A DNA stretch of 64,000 nt, from NCBI GenBank assembly GCA_002869185.1, contig PKTN01000013.1, positions 1 through 64,000 of the forward strand, in the 5' to 3' direction. Positions 9,960 to 18,742 of this stretch are shown here, piece by piece (position 1 is the stretch's first letter; every line of letters starts with the position of its first letter). The position numbers were made by a program, and so were the translations under genes. The stretch is from Denitrovibrio sp. (GTDB lineage: Bacteria > Chrysiogenota > Deferribacteres > Deferribacterales > Geovibrionaceae). The notes under the pieces were generated by a model. That model saw nothing but the letters and a program-made list of their open reading frames with translations. It did no database searches and was not told the DNA's origin.

Positions 9960-11492
9960 TTACTTAACAACGACTCGTGGTAACTCAATAACGAGGAGTG
10001 CACCACTATCGCTACTTTTTGCTTTAATCTTACCACCAAGGCTCTTTTCAACAATAGACCTAGCCATATGCAGACCAATTCCTGTCCCTTGGTTCTTCGG
10101 TTTAGTGGTGTATCTCGCCTCAAATACTCTTTCCAAGTTTTCAGCATCAATACCCAGACCGTTATCTTTAAATAACAATGTGATAAGCTCACCTGACACT
10201 CTCACACATATATCTATCAGACCTACATCTGATGCTTTCATCTTGCCACGAATCCTACTATCAATAACTGAATCAATAGAATTATTTATAAGATTAATAA
10301 CTACTTGTTTGAAAAGATTAGGATACCCATAGTCGACCAAATCAGCAGCAATATCTATCTCCTGTTTAAAAACCTTAGTCCCCTTTCCACATTCTATAAT
10401 TATAAAATCATCAAGCTCTACACCTGCCTCAGCCAGATTGTATTGTATCCTTACATCAATAGCGCTAAGTTCAAGCCTACCGCACTGCATCCTGACAACC
10501 TCTTTTAACTTATCCATCAGCTGAAATTCAACTTTATCCGGTTCATATCTAAAAAAATTACTAAAATCATCCATTGTGTCAGACATAAAACGGATATATG
10601 ACTTGCACTCATCTATAGCATCGCCTAGGTATTGTACATCTAGCTCGCTAAAATGATATGCATCTCGAATATCCTCTATAATAAACATAAGTGCACTTAG
10701 TGGTTGTCTCCATTGATGTGTTATGCTTCCAACCATATCACCAACTTCAGATATTCTGGCATGATAAAGTGTTGGCTCTGCACCACTTAAAGCTTGAAAC
10801 TCATCCATATTTTGCTTGTGCTCTGTTATATTCTTCACAAAACCTGCCGTGCCTGCATATAATCCGTTTTTATCAGTAATCGCTACTGAGTTTATCCTCA
10901 CCCAAACGATCCTGCTGTCTATATGCTTCAAAGGAATATCGACATCATTCAATCCGCTAGTTAGAATGGCAGTACTTTTAACATCGTCATATGTATTAGG
11001 ATCACCGAATATATCTCTCCGCAGATTAGACCCTATTAGGATATCAGATGAATAACCGAGAATATTTATTGCACCCTTTTCAAGATATATCAGGTAACCA
11101 AATCTATCTGTTCGATAGAAAAGACCCTGCATTTTTGCTGTCAACTCTACCAATTCATCACTGCCAGCAGTAATTTGAGGTGCGTTTATATCAGTAGCTT
11201 CACTAAAGCTAATAGTGCAACAATCACCACCACAGGCAACTTCTATAGCGAGATACAAGTATCTATTATCAATAGGTCCAAAAAGAATATTAGTATTAAA
11301 CCCTTCTGCCTTATTTAAACCAGAGCAGGCAGATATTATTTCATCTTCATACTCGCCAAGTAGATAATCGTTAAACGAATCTCCTATTATTTCTGACAAG
11401 CTACCATAGCCATCTGTGCATATATCGACATTAGTAATCATAGAATGTTCATCAACTGTAATTGTAAAATAGGTCTTTTTCTCTTCGGACAA
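9960..11492 (-). CDS. PAS-domain sensor histidine kinase, soluble
   Basis: Sensor kinase of 510 aa without membrane segments, so it probably senses a cytosolic signal. An N-terminal unassigned region (~1-115) carries a cysteine cluster CGGDCC. A PAS domain (~118-230) follows, then the phospho-acceptor H259 in GSITHQWRQPLS and a HATPase domain with VVINLINNSIDS (N box), DNGLGID (G1) and GTGIGLHMA (G2). Start is TTG at 11492 with GGAG upstream; the overlapping ATG is in another frame. No response regulator is adjacent in the same direction; the single-domain receiver at 13358 is a possible partner (weak inference). Confidence 0.85.
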   Translation of the reverse strand: MSEEKKTYFTITVDEHSMITNVDICTDGYGSLSEIIGDSFNDYLLGEYEDEIISACSGLNKAEGFNTNILFGPIDNRYLYLAIEVACGGDCCTISFSEATDINAPQITAGSDELVELTAKMQGLFYRTDRFGYLIYLEKGAINILGYSSDILIGSNLRRDIFGDPNTYDDVKSTAILTSGLNDVDIPLKHIDSRIVWVRINSVAITDKNGLYAGTAGFVKNITEHKQNMDEFQALSGAEPTLYHARISEVGDMVGSITHQWRQPLSALMFIIEDIRDAYHFSELDVQYLGDAIDECKSYIRFMSDTMDDFSNFFRYEPDKVEFQLMDKLKEVVRMQCGRLELSAIDVRIQYNLAEAGVELDDFIIIECGKGTKVFKQEIDIAADLVDYGYPNLFKQVVINLINNSIDSVIDSRIRGKMKASDVGLIDICVRVSGELITLLFKDNGLGIDAENLERVFEARYTTKPKNQGTGIGLHMARSIVEKSLGGKIKAKSSDSGALLVIELPRVVVK

Positions 11493-11568
11493 TGCATACT
11501 CCAGAATGTAATTTAATAAGTATTATATAATATCACAAAAAAAACGAAGAGGTAGTTAATCGGATAAA

Positions 11569-12543
11569 TTATCTTAAATTAGTAGACTTGAGTTCTAGGT
11601 GCTTTGCAAGGATAGTGACAGCCATAGAGTACTTAATACTCGGGTTATACTTTGTAACTACATAAAAGTTATTAAATATAATCCAGTACTCCGTCCCTTT
11701 ATCACCATTAAGTTCAACAAGAGAGCCCTTCCTTTTTGGGTTAACCCACATGGATGGTCTAACGCCATTCCTCTTCATCTGTGCCACAGTATACTTGGGT
11801 CTCCATCCTTGTTTTAGATATTTTTTCCAAGCGGTTCCTTTCGTGCGAACTTTGACTGCGAGAGGTTCCCCTCTTTTCCAGCCATGCTTAGAAAGATAGT
11901 TAGCTATACTACCTATTGAGTCAGCACCAGATTTAAAGATATTAATCCTGCCATCACCAGAGAACTCTTTACCGAATTTAAGAATATTTTATGGCATAAA
12001 CTGAGGCATACCAACTGCGCCAGCGTAAGAGCTTTTGAGATTAAAAGGATCAAGTTTATTACGATAAGCATAGACCATAAGTGCGTCCAACTCATTCTTA
12101 AAAAATTCAGCACGTCTAGGGTAATAAAAAGCCAGAGTAAAGAGTGCATCCATAGCTCTATGCGAGAGAGCATAGGTTCCAAAATCTGTTTCTACACCAA
12201 GGATCGCAACGATAACGCTAGGATCAACACCGTATATCAGCTTCGCTTTTTTCAAAGTCTTAGGATACCTCTTTGCAAAGGCAACACCCTTCTTTATTTT
12301 GCGATCGTATATGAAATGTGGTTTATAATCTTTCCAAGGTTTCGCTTCAGCCTGCCTGTCCATAAGCTTTATAACATCTTCAGTCTTGTTCGCCCTTTTC
12401 AGCCATTTAAGAACAGCCCTTTCACTTATCCTGCCATTTTTCGCAACTCTATGGGCAAAGCTCGTCATCTCAGGTGTCAACTGAGCGGCATATGTATTGA
12501 AACTAACAAGAATTAAAACTACAAAAATTAACAATTTATTCAT
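11569..12543 (-). pseudogene. mltB: MltB-type lytic murein transglycosylase, interrupted by in-frame TAA
   Basis: Lytic transglycosylases cleave peptidoglycan glycan strands in the periplasm. From the ATG at 12543 there is a signal peptide (MNKLLIFVVLILVSFNTYA), then the SLT_2 domain with the catalytic Glu in AILGVETDFGTY and the conserved AGAVGMPQFMP. Directly after that Pro, where the family has Ser, the codon is TAA (11989-11991). The same frame then continues NILKFGKEFSGDGRINIF and about 120 more residues of normal MltB C-terminus to 11569. A single TCA to TAA change would explain it. The longer ORF start at 12570 would spoil the signal peptide. Confidence 0.85.
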
Positions 12544-12592
12544 AAGATGTATCTGGTCTTTTTTTATCATTTAAATTATAATCACATATCAG

Positions 12593-12611
12593 TTATGTTT
12601 TTGTAACATAA
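12593..12611. promoter_or_regulatory. Perfect inverted repeat between mltB and rpe
   Basis: TTATGTT-N5-AACATAA lies in the short divergent intergenic region, about 40 nt before the rpe start. The size and symmetry suit a dimeric repressor or activator site. I do not recognise the regulator. Confidence 0.35.
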
Positions 12612-12650
12612 ATATTTTAAATTAATAAATCTTTTATGAGGAATTTTAAT

Positions 12651-13292
12651 ATGATAATAGCACCATCAGTCTTAAGTGCTTATTTTTCAAGACTTGCAGA
12701 AGAGATAAAGGCGATCGATGAAGCGGGCGCAGATTGGATTCACCTTGATGTTATGGATGGTGTTTTTGTTCCGAACATCACTTTCGGACCTCCAGTCATC
12801 AAAAAACTACGTAAATGTACAAAGAAGGTTTTCGACGCCCACCTTATGATCGTAGATCCTGATAGATTCCTCGAAGACTTTGCAGAGGCTGGCTGTAACT
12901 TTATCACTGTCCACGAAGAGGCTTGTACTCACCTGCACCGTACAATCTCGAAGATCAAAGAGCTAGGTAAAAAGGCTGGTGTTTCACTCAACCCAGCAAC
13001 ATCACTCGAAACAGTTAGAGAGATTCTTCCATATGTCGACATGGTGCTTATAATGTCTGTTAACCCTGGCTTTGGTGGACAAAAATTTATCCCTACAAGC
13101 TATGACAAAATAAAAAGACTCAGAGCAATGGCTAATGAGGTTAACCCAGAACTTATAATACAGGTTGATGGTGGAGTAAATGGCGACAATATCGCAGACC
13201 TAAAAGCCGCTGGATGCACTGCTGTAGTAGCAGGTAACTATGTTTTCAGCTGTGACGAATATAAAAAAGCTATAGATAATCTGAAAATATAG
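12651..13292 (+). CDS. rpe: Ribulose-phosphate 3-epimerase
   Basis: Interconverts ribulose 5-phosphate and xylulose 5-phosphate in the pentose phosphate pathway (cytosol). TIM-barrel enzyme with the metal ligands in HLDVMDG, FDAHLMI and IQVDGGV, and the phosphate loop VNPGFGGQKF. The family opening IAPSxLSADF reads IAPSVLSAYF here, an Asp to Tyr change at a usually conserved place. Start chosen at 12651, with GAGGA 9 nt before it; an in-frame ATG at 12636 would destroy this RBS. 213 aa is normal. Confidence 0.93.
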   Translation: MIIAPSVLSAYFSRLAEEIKAIDEAGADWIHLDVMDGVFVPNITFGPPVIKKLRKCTKKVFDAHLMIVDPDRFLEDFAEAGCNFITVHEEACTHLHRTISKIKELGKKAGVSLNPATSLETVREILPYVDMVLIMSVNPGFGGQKFIPTSYDKIKRLRAMANEVNPELIIQVDGGVNGDNIADLKAAGCTAVVAGNYVFSCDEYKKAIDNLKI

Positions 13293-13357
13293 ACGGTCAA
13301 GCTTACAACTGTTATCTCGTGTGGTATATTTTAAGTAACAGACGGAGGTAATTGAAC

Positions 13358-13717
13358 ATGGCTATAAATATACTTGTGGTAGACGACGAGCCTGATATCA
13401 GACTCCTTTATCGCTCCGAGCTAGAAGACCAAGGATTTAAAGTACTTGAGGCTGCTGGTTCTGAAGAGTGTTTCGCTCATCTAGAGAAAAGTAAAGTCGA
13501 TCTGGTCCTACTTGACATAAAACTTAAGGGCGAGAGCGGCATTGATATACTTCAAGCCATTTCGGGCAAAGAGAAGAAGGCAAAGGTTATCCTAGCTACT
13601 GCCTATAGTGCGTATCAGGATGATTTCTCTACTTGGCTTGCTGACGGCTATTGGGTGAAGACCCAAGAGATCGAAACACTGACAGAAGAAATAAATAAGG
13701 TTCTCGCGAAGAACTAG
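13358..13717 (+). CDS. Single-domain response regulator (receiver)
   Basis: CheY-like receiver of 119 aa with no output domain. Acidic pocket in VVDDEPD, phospho-acceptor Asp in LVLLDIKLKG, the switch Thr in LATAYS and the Lys in YWVKT are all present, so it should be phosphorylatable. GGAGG lies 9 nt before ATG 13358. Without an output domain it must act through protein contacts or a phosphorelay. It sits between rpe and a terminator. Its partner kinase is unknown; the orphan kinase at 9960-11492 is nearby. Confidence 0.88.
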   Translation: MAINILVVDDEPDIRLLYRSELEDQGFKVLEAAGSEECFAHLEKSKVDLVLLDIKLKGESGIDILQAISGKEKKAKVILATAYSAYQDDFSTWLADGYWVKTQEIETLTEEINKVLAKN

Positions 13718-13763
13718 ACAACTTAGATTTATTAAAGCGCTATATATACTGACTATAAATAAT

Positions 13764-13797
13764 ACACCTGACAGTTTAACTGCTCAGGTGTGTTTTA
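13764..13797 (+). terminator. Rho-independent terminator after the receiver gene
   Basis: ACACCTGA / TCAGGTGT stem with a 12-nt loop, followed by GTTTT. It separates rpe and the receiver from the polysaccharide operon starting at 13856. Confidence 0.7.
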
Positions 13798-13855
13798 ACT
13801 TGATTTTGTCAGTTATAAAGACACAAACTAATTTCATTAATGGAGTAATATTTAT

Positions 13856-16348
13856 ATGAAAGCAGTAGTAATGGCAGGCGGATTTGGAACAAGGATTCAA
13901 CCCCTAACATCCAGTATGCCTAAACCTATGATACCTGTTATGAACAAACCAATGATGGAATACATCATAGACTCACTTAAAGATGCCGGAATTGTCGAAA
14001 TCGTTATCCTCTTATACTTCAAACCTGAAGTAATAAAAGGGTATTTCGGTGATGGAAGTTCCAAAGGGATAAAAATTCATTACGTTCTACCAGATGATGA
14101 CTACGGCACAGCTGGTGCTGTTAAAAAGGCTCAGCAATACCTTGATGAGAAATTCATCATCGTATCTGGAGACCTTATATCAGATTTCTCTATTCAAGAG
14201 ATTATAGGCTTTCACGATGTCAAAGAAGCAAAAGCGACTATCACTCTCACATCCGTACCTGACCCACTCCAGTTTGGTGTGGTTATCACAGACAAAGAGA
14301 GCAAGATCGTAAGATTCCTAGAGAAACCAGGCTGGGGCGAAGTATTCAGCGACACTATCAACACAGGCATATACGTCTTCGAGCCTGAGATACTCGACTA
14401 CATCCCAGAAGACAGTAACTTCGACTTTTCTAAGGACCTATTCCCTAAGCTTATGGCTAGCGGAATAGACCTTTTTGGATATAACGCAAAGGGCTACTGG
14501 CGTGACGTTGGCAACCCTGATTCATACAGAGCTGCGCTCCTTGACATACTTAACGAAGAGGTTGTCCTCCCTCTCCTAGGAGAAGAGGTCAAGACCAAAG
14601 ATGCTACAATCTTCCAAGGAAAAAATGTAAAAGTCGACCCATCTGCAAAGATCGAGGGGCTTGTTGTTTTAGGTGACGATTGCGTCATAGAAAAAGAAGC
14701 CGTAATCAAAAACTCCGTCCTTGCTAAAGGGTGTAAGATAGGCGAAAAATCCACTCTTGAAAACTCTATCCTTTGGGATGAAGTAACAATAGGCAAAAAC
14801 TGCGACATGGTAAACTCTGTCCTTTGCAATAAAGTAAACATTGGAAACGGAACAAAAGCTGGACACGGTGTAATCATCGCAGAAGGCACAGAGGTTGGTC
14901 AGCAAGTTATCTTCGAAAAAGATATCATGGTATGGCCAGAGAAACAGATTGAAGAGGGTTCCATTGTTAGCTCAAACCTTATATGGGGCGACAAATGGAA
15001 AAAATCTATCTTCGAAGGTGGAAAGGTATCAGCAAGAACAAACGTTGAACTCTCACCTGACTTAGCGGCAAAACTTGGTGCCGCCCTCGGTAGCCAACTC
15101 CCAACAGGTAGCCGTGTGCTTATGTCAAGAGATTACGACAAGGCATCACGAATGCTTAAGCGTTGTTTCCTTGGTGGGCTTCTATCAACAGGTGTTAACG
15201 TGACAGAGCTACGCATGACTCCACTACCTGTTATGCGCTCAAAGCTGGAGATGTTCGGTGAAGTGGCAGGAGTGTACTTCCGTCAGTGCCAGACAGACCC
15301 TACAAACACTGAGATTCTATTTTATGATGATAAAGGTGCACCTATCGACTCTGGGCTTGAGAAGAACGTGGAGAGAATATTCTTCCGTGAAAACTTCCGC
15401 AGAGCTACACACGATGATATAGGTGAAATTTATGACCAACTTATGGTTGGCGAATTCTACAAAGAGAGCTTCCTTAAGAATATAGAAATTCCTCTTATAA
15501 AAGCTCGCAGATCAAAGATCGTTGTAGACCTTCTTAACGGAACTACAGATGCAACATATCCTGAGCTACTCACAAAAGTTGGTGCAGACGCTGTTGTATT
15601 AAACGCATATAGAGATGAAAGCAAACTCTCCAGAACTATGCACCAAATAGAAAGCTCTTTCAAAGAGGTTAGCGAGATCGTGAAAGTAACAGAATCCGAT
15701 CTAGGTTTTGTTGTCTACCCTCACGGTGAGCGACTAGGCATAGTAACCAACTCTGGCGATATACTAAAAGAGGATAGAGCACTACTCCTCATCCTCAAAC
15801 TAATTGACCTATCTGTTAAAGGTAAGGTAAAGATCTATCTCCCTGCTTACTCACCGAGTGTCCTTGATGACCAGTTCATCAATGTAGAGATCACTCGTGG
15901 AAAGTTTGCCGGTATAAAAGCTGATTATCTTAAGAATTTCTACTTCACTGGCGACCTTGCTAGGAACTATACATTCATAGATAACGGTTCACACGCTGAT
16001 GCAATGTTTAGCTCTATCAAAATCTTAGAGATGCTTGCCAGACAGAATGTTAACCTTAATGAAGTTCTTAAAACTATCCCTGAATATTTCTATAGCCATA
16101 CAGTCATTAACTGCACATTAGAGCTGAAAGGCTTCCTAATGAGGAAAATGAGTGAAGAGGCTATGGACAAGGATGCATCATTCCTAGACGGAATTAAGAT
16201 CATATTCAAAAATAAAGGCTGGGTACATATGGTTCCTGACCAGTACACAGCGAATGTCCACCTCTATGTCGAAGCTGGCAAAGAGAAGGATTACAAGCAG
16301 ATCCACACCGAATTCAAAGATAAGATCAACGGGTGGTTGCAGGAGTAA
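13856..16348 (+). CDS. Nucleotidyltransferase / phosphomannomutase-like fusion
   Basis: Large 830-aa sugar-nucleotide protein. Residues ~1-230 are an NTP-transferase domain with MAGGFGTRIQPLTSSMPKPM and the nucleotide-binding Asp in VSGDLISDF. Residues ~245-385 are left-handed beta-helix hexapeptide repeats. Residues ~390-830 are a phosphomannomutase-type region (SRDYDKASRMLKRCFLGGLL). The usual mutase phosphoserine loop TASHNP is absent: the corresponding stretch reads YFRQCQTDPTNTEILF. Other members of this fused family also lack it, so mutase activity is doubtful. The likely activity is mannose-1-phosphate guanylyltransferase or a related transferase. First gene of the glycogen operon, 5 nt before the next gene. 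Confidence 0.85.
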   Translation: MKAVVMAGGFGTRIQPLTSSMPKPMIPVMNKPMMEYIIDSLKDAGIVEIVILLYFKPEVIKGYFGDGSSKGIKIHYVLPDDDYGTAGAVKKAQQYLDEKFIIVSGDLISDFSIQEIIGFHDVKEAKATITLTSVPDPLQFGVVITDKESKIVRFLEKPGWGEVFSDTINTGIYVFEPEILDYIPEDSNFDFSKDLFPKLMASGIDLFGYNAKGYWRDVGNPDSYRAALLDILNEEVVLPLLGEEVKTKDATIFQGKNVKVDPSAKIEGLVVLGDDCVIEKEAVIKNSVLAKGCKIGEKSTLENSILWDEVTIGKNCDMVNSVLCNKVNIGNGTKAGHGVIIAEGTEVGQQVIFEKDIMVWPEKQIEEGSIVSSNLIWGDKWKKSIFEGGKVSARTNVELSPDLAAKLGAALGSQLPTGSRVLMSRDYDKASRMLKRCFLGGLLSTGVNVTELRMTPLPVMRSKLEMFGEVAGVYFRQCQTDPTNTEILFYDDKGAPIDSGLEKNVERIFFRENFRRATHDDIGEIYDQLMVGEFYKESFLKNIEIPLIKARRSKIVVDLLNGTTDATYPELLTKVGADAVVLNAYRDESKLSRTMHQIESSFKEVSEIVKVTESDLGFVVYPHGERLGIVTNSGDILKEDRALLLILKLIDLSVKGKVKIYLPAYSPSVLDDQFINVEITRGKFAGIKADYLKNFYFTGDLARNYTFIDNGSHADAMFSSIKILEMLARQNVNLNEVLKTIPEYFYSHTVINCTLELKGFLMRKMSEEAMDKDASFLDGIKIIFKNKGWVHMVPDQYTANVHLYVEAGKEKDYKQIHTEFKDKINGWLQE

Positions 16349-16353
16349 ATCCG

Positions 16354-18435
16354 ATGAAAAAGCTGAGGCTCTGCTTTCTATGGCATATGCACCAGCCATA
16401 CTATAAAGACGATCTTGACGGCACATACCATATGCCTTGGGTATATCTCCACGGGCTAAAGGATTATTATGAGCTGCCAAAGTATCACGAGAAATTCAAC
16501 AAACTCAAGGGGACATATAACCTTGTCCCCTCTTTGCTTGTCCAGCTTAAAGACTATGAAGAGACTGACGTTTCTGACACCTTCTTGCAGCTTATACAAA
16601 AACATCCAGCGGAGCTGACAAAAGAGGAGAGAGACACACTCGTCCCACAGCTCTTCTTCGCCAATTATCGTAACATGGTCAGCCCACTACGCAGATATAA
16701 AGAGCTTTACGACCGCAAAGGGGACACTGACGTCTACGCTACATCATCCTTAAATTACTCTGATGACGAGCTAATAGATATGTCCGTCCTGTATCTCCTT
16801 AGTTGGTGTGGAGTATTCACCAGAGAGGAAGTCGGTATAGTTGACAAGCTTATAAAGAAGGGGCGCCACTTCTCTCAAGTGGAAAAACAAGAGCTAGTGA
16901 ACGCTCTAGCGGACTTCACCAAAGAGATAGTTCCGCTCTATAAAGACCTACAAACGAGTGGCAAGATAGAGGTATCGGCAACACCATTTTACCACCCTAT
17001 CCTTCCAATCCTGCTGGATCCGAAAAGTGCTAAAGAGGCTCTTCCGCAGATAAGTATGGCTAGCATCAACACTGATTTTAAAGCTGACGCAAGCTACCAT
17101 GTTGAGTCTGCAATAGAATATTACGAAAAAGAGTTCGGTCAAAAGCCAACAGGTATGTGGCCAGCAGAAGGTAGCATAAGCGAAGCTGCGGCATCGCTCT
17201 TCGCAAAGAATGACATCAAGTGGATATCAAGTGACGAAGATGTATTAGCTGGTTCGATAGGCTTAGACCTCAGAGATAAAAAAAATAGAAAAACACTATA
17301 TAAAAAACACGTGTTTGCATCTGATAGTGGCGACATAAACATATTCTTCCGTGATAAAGAGATATCTGACCTACTCGGTTTCACCTATTCAGGGTGGGAT
17401 GCAGAAAAAGCGGTGGATGATTTCATGGAAAAACTCTCCGACATCCACGATTCTTGTGACTTCTCACCTATTGTCCCAGTTATTCTGGACGGTGAAAACG
17501 CTTGGGAATTCTATCCTAACAACGCATATGATTTCTTTAGTCTGCTATACCAAAGGCTTGATACTTGCAACTGGATAGAGACTATGACCATGTCAGAAGC
17601 TTGTGAGTGCGATACCCCTGTGCATAAACCTTCTAAAATCCGTGCTGGTTCATGGATTTATGCCAATTTTACCACATGGATGGGGCACGACGAGAAGAAC
17701 GAGGGTTGGAGACTTTTAGCTGATGCACATCGTAGATTCCAAAAGCGTAAAGATTCACTTGAAAACACAGAACAGATTGAAAAAGAACTACATATAGCAG
17801 AGGGTTCCGACTGGTTTTGGTGGTATGGTGACGATCACTTTAGCCTTCAGGCTGACACCTTCGACAAGCTCTTCCGTGGGCATATAGCGAATATTTATGA
17901 GCTAATGGGCGAGAAAGTCCCTGCGGACGTGACAAGACCTATCAAAAGATCGCACAAGACAGGGCTACTAAAAAAACCTGCCGACTACTCTTCGCCTACA
18001 ATAGACGGACGAGTGACTAGCTTTTATGAGTGGATAGGTGCAGGGAAATTCGATCTAAAATTTGACGCTGGTGCAATGACAGCCTCAGGAAACACACTCA
18101 GCATGCTTTATTTTTGCTTCGATACTGAAAAACTATATCTAAGAATTGACGGAGCTTTTGGCAATGTCACGGGTATGGATTACTCTCTAGAGGCGGAGAT
18201 AACTACTGACGAAACAAGAACCTTCACCTTCAATATATCTGTAGATAGTCAGGATTCTTGCACTCGAGACATCTTTGAGGCGGCTATAGTCCTTGCTGAA
18301 CTAGGCGGTAAACCAGAGACAGCGGATATTATTTTCAGACTTAAAAAAGCGAATACAGTGGTGGAGGTTGCTCCACTTTATAATACAGTCCAGATCGATT
18401 TCCTAACACATTTCGAAACCGACTGGATAGTCTAA
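16354..18435 (+). CDS. GH57 glycoside hydrolase, amylopullulanase-like
   Basis: Retaining alpha-glucan hydrolase of family 57, no signal peptide, so it probably acts on intracellular glycogen. The family start is LCFLWHMHQPYYKD. The catalytic nucleophile Glu lies in GMWPAEGSISE (~residue 270) and the acid/base Asp in VILDGENAWEFYP (~375). After ~570 a beta-rich tail (TSFYEWIGAGKFDLKFDAG) resembles the extension seen in amylopullulanase-like members. Start at ATG 16354, after AGGAG; an upstream GTG would lack an RBS. Exact specificity (debranching or amylase) cannot be read from sequence. Confidence 0.85.
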   Translation: MKKLRLCFLWHMHQPYYKDDLDGTYHMPWVYLHGLKDYYELPKYHEKFNKLKGTYNLVPSLLVQLKDYEETDVSDTFLQLIQKHPAELTKEERDTLVPQLFFANYRNMVSPLRRYKELYDRKGDTDVYATSSLNYSDDELIDMSVLYLLSWCGVFTREEVGIVDKLIKKGRHFSQVEKQELVNALADFTKEIVPLYKDLQTSGKIEVSATPFYHPILPILLDPKSAKEALPQISMASINTDFKADASYHVESAIEYYEKEFGQKPTGMWPAEGSISEAAASLFAKNDIKWISSDEDVLAGSIGLDLRDKKNRKTLYKKHVFASDSGDINIFFRDKEISDLLGFTYSGWDAEKAVDDFMEKLSDIHDSCDFSPIVPVILDGENAWEFYPNNAYDFFSLLYQRLDTCNWIETMTMSEACECDTPVHKPSKIRAGSWIYANFTTWMGHDEKNEGWRLLADAHRRFQKRKDSLENTEQIEKELHIAEGSDWFWWYGDDHFSLQADTFDKLFRGHIANIYELMGEKVPADVTRPIKRSHKTGLLKKPADYSSPTIDGRVTSFYEWIGAGKFDLKFDAGAMTASGNTLSMLYFCFDTEKLYLRIDGAFGNVTGMDYSLEAEITTDETRTFTFNISVDSQDSCTRDIFEAAIVLAELGGKPETADIIFRLKKANTVVEVAPLYNTVQIDFLTHFETDWIV

Positions 18436-18494
18436 CAGGTTAGCACCTGTGGCTTATTGCAAGATGATGCAATTCACAGAACAACGCACAGAAA

Positions 18495-18742
18495 AGGAGA
18501 TATAAATTGGAAAAACTTCCATTACATTTAGGAATACAGATATACCAAAGCAAAAGTTATCTTCCATGAAACTTTTGCCTAACGTTCGGGCAAAGCGAGG
18601 CTTAGCCCTCTCTTTCAAACAACTAGAAAGTTAGTTGTTTGTGTTTGCATCCATGCAAACCAATGTAAATAAATAAAAGTAAATTAATAATGTTGTAGAG
18701 GAGATATAAATTGGAAAAACTTCCATTACATTTAGGAATACA
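18495..18742. repeat. 44-bp direct duplication of the GH57 gene start around a hairpin-rich 160-bp insert
   Basis: The 44 bases spanning the RBS, TTG start and first 10 codons of the next gene occur twice and are identical (18495-18538 and 18699-18742). The 160 bp between hold three perfect inverted repeats: GCAAAAGTT/AACTTTTGC, CAAACAACTA/TAGTTGTTTG and GTTTGCAT/ATGCAAAC. The upstream copy would encode only about 20 codons before TGA. It could be a small non-autonomous element with a long target duplication, or a decayed partial duplicate. This fills the 275-nt gap between the two GH57 genes. Confidence 0.8.

Noticed and set aside
18568..18660. GCCTAAC-type core in the insert, possible integron attC site
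   Set aside because: No matching GTTRRRY core at the other end with the expected stem, and no integrase or cassette in the window.
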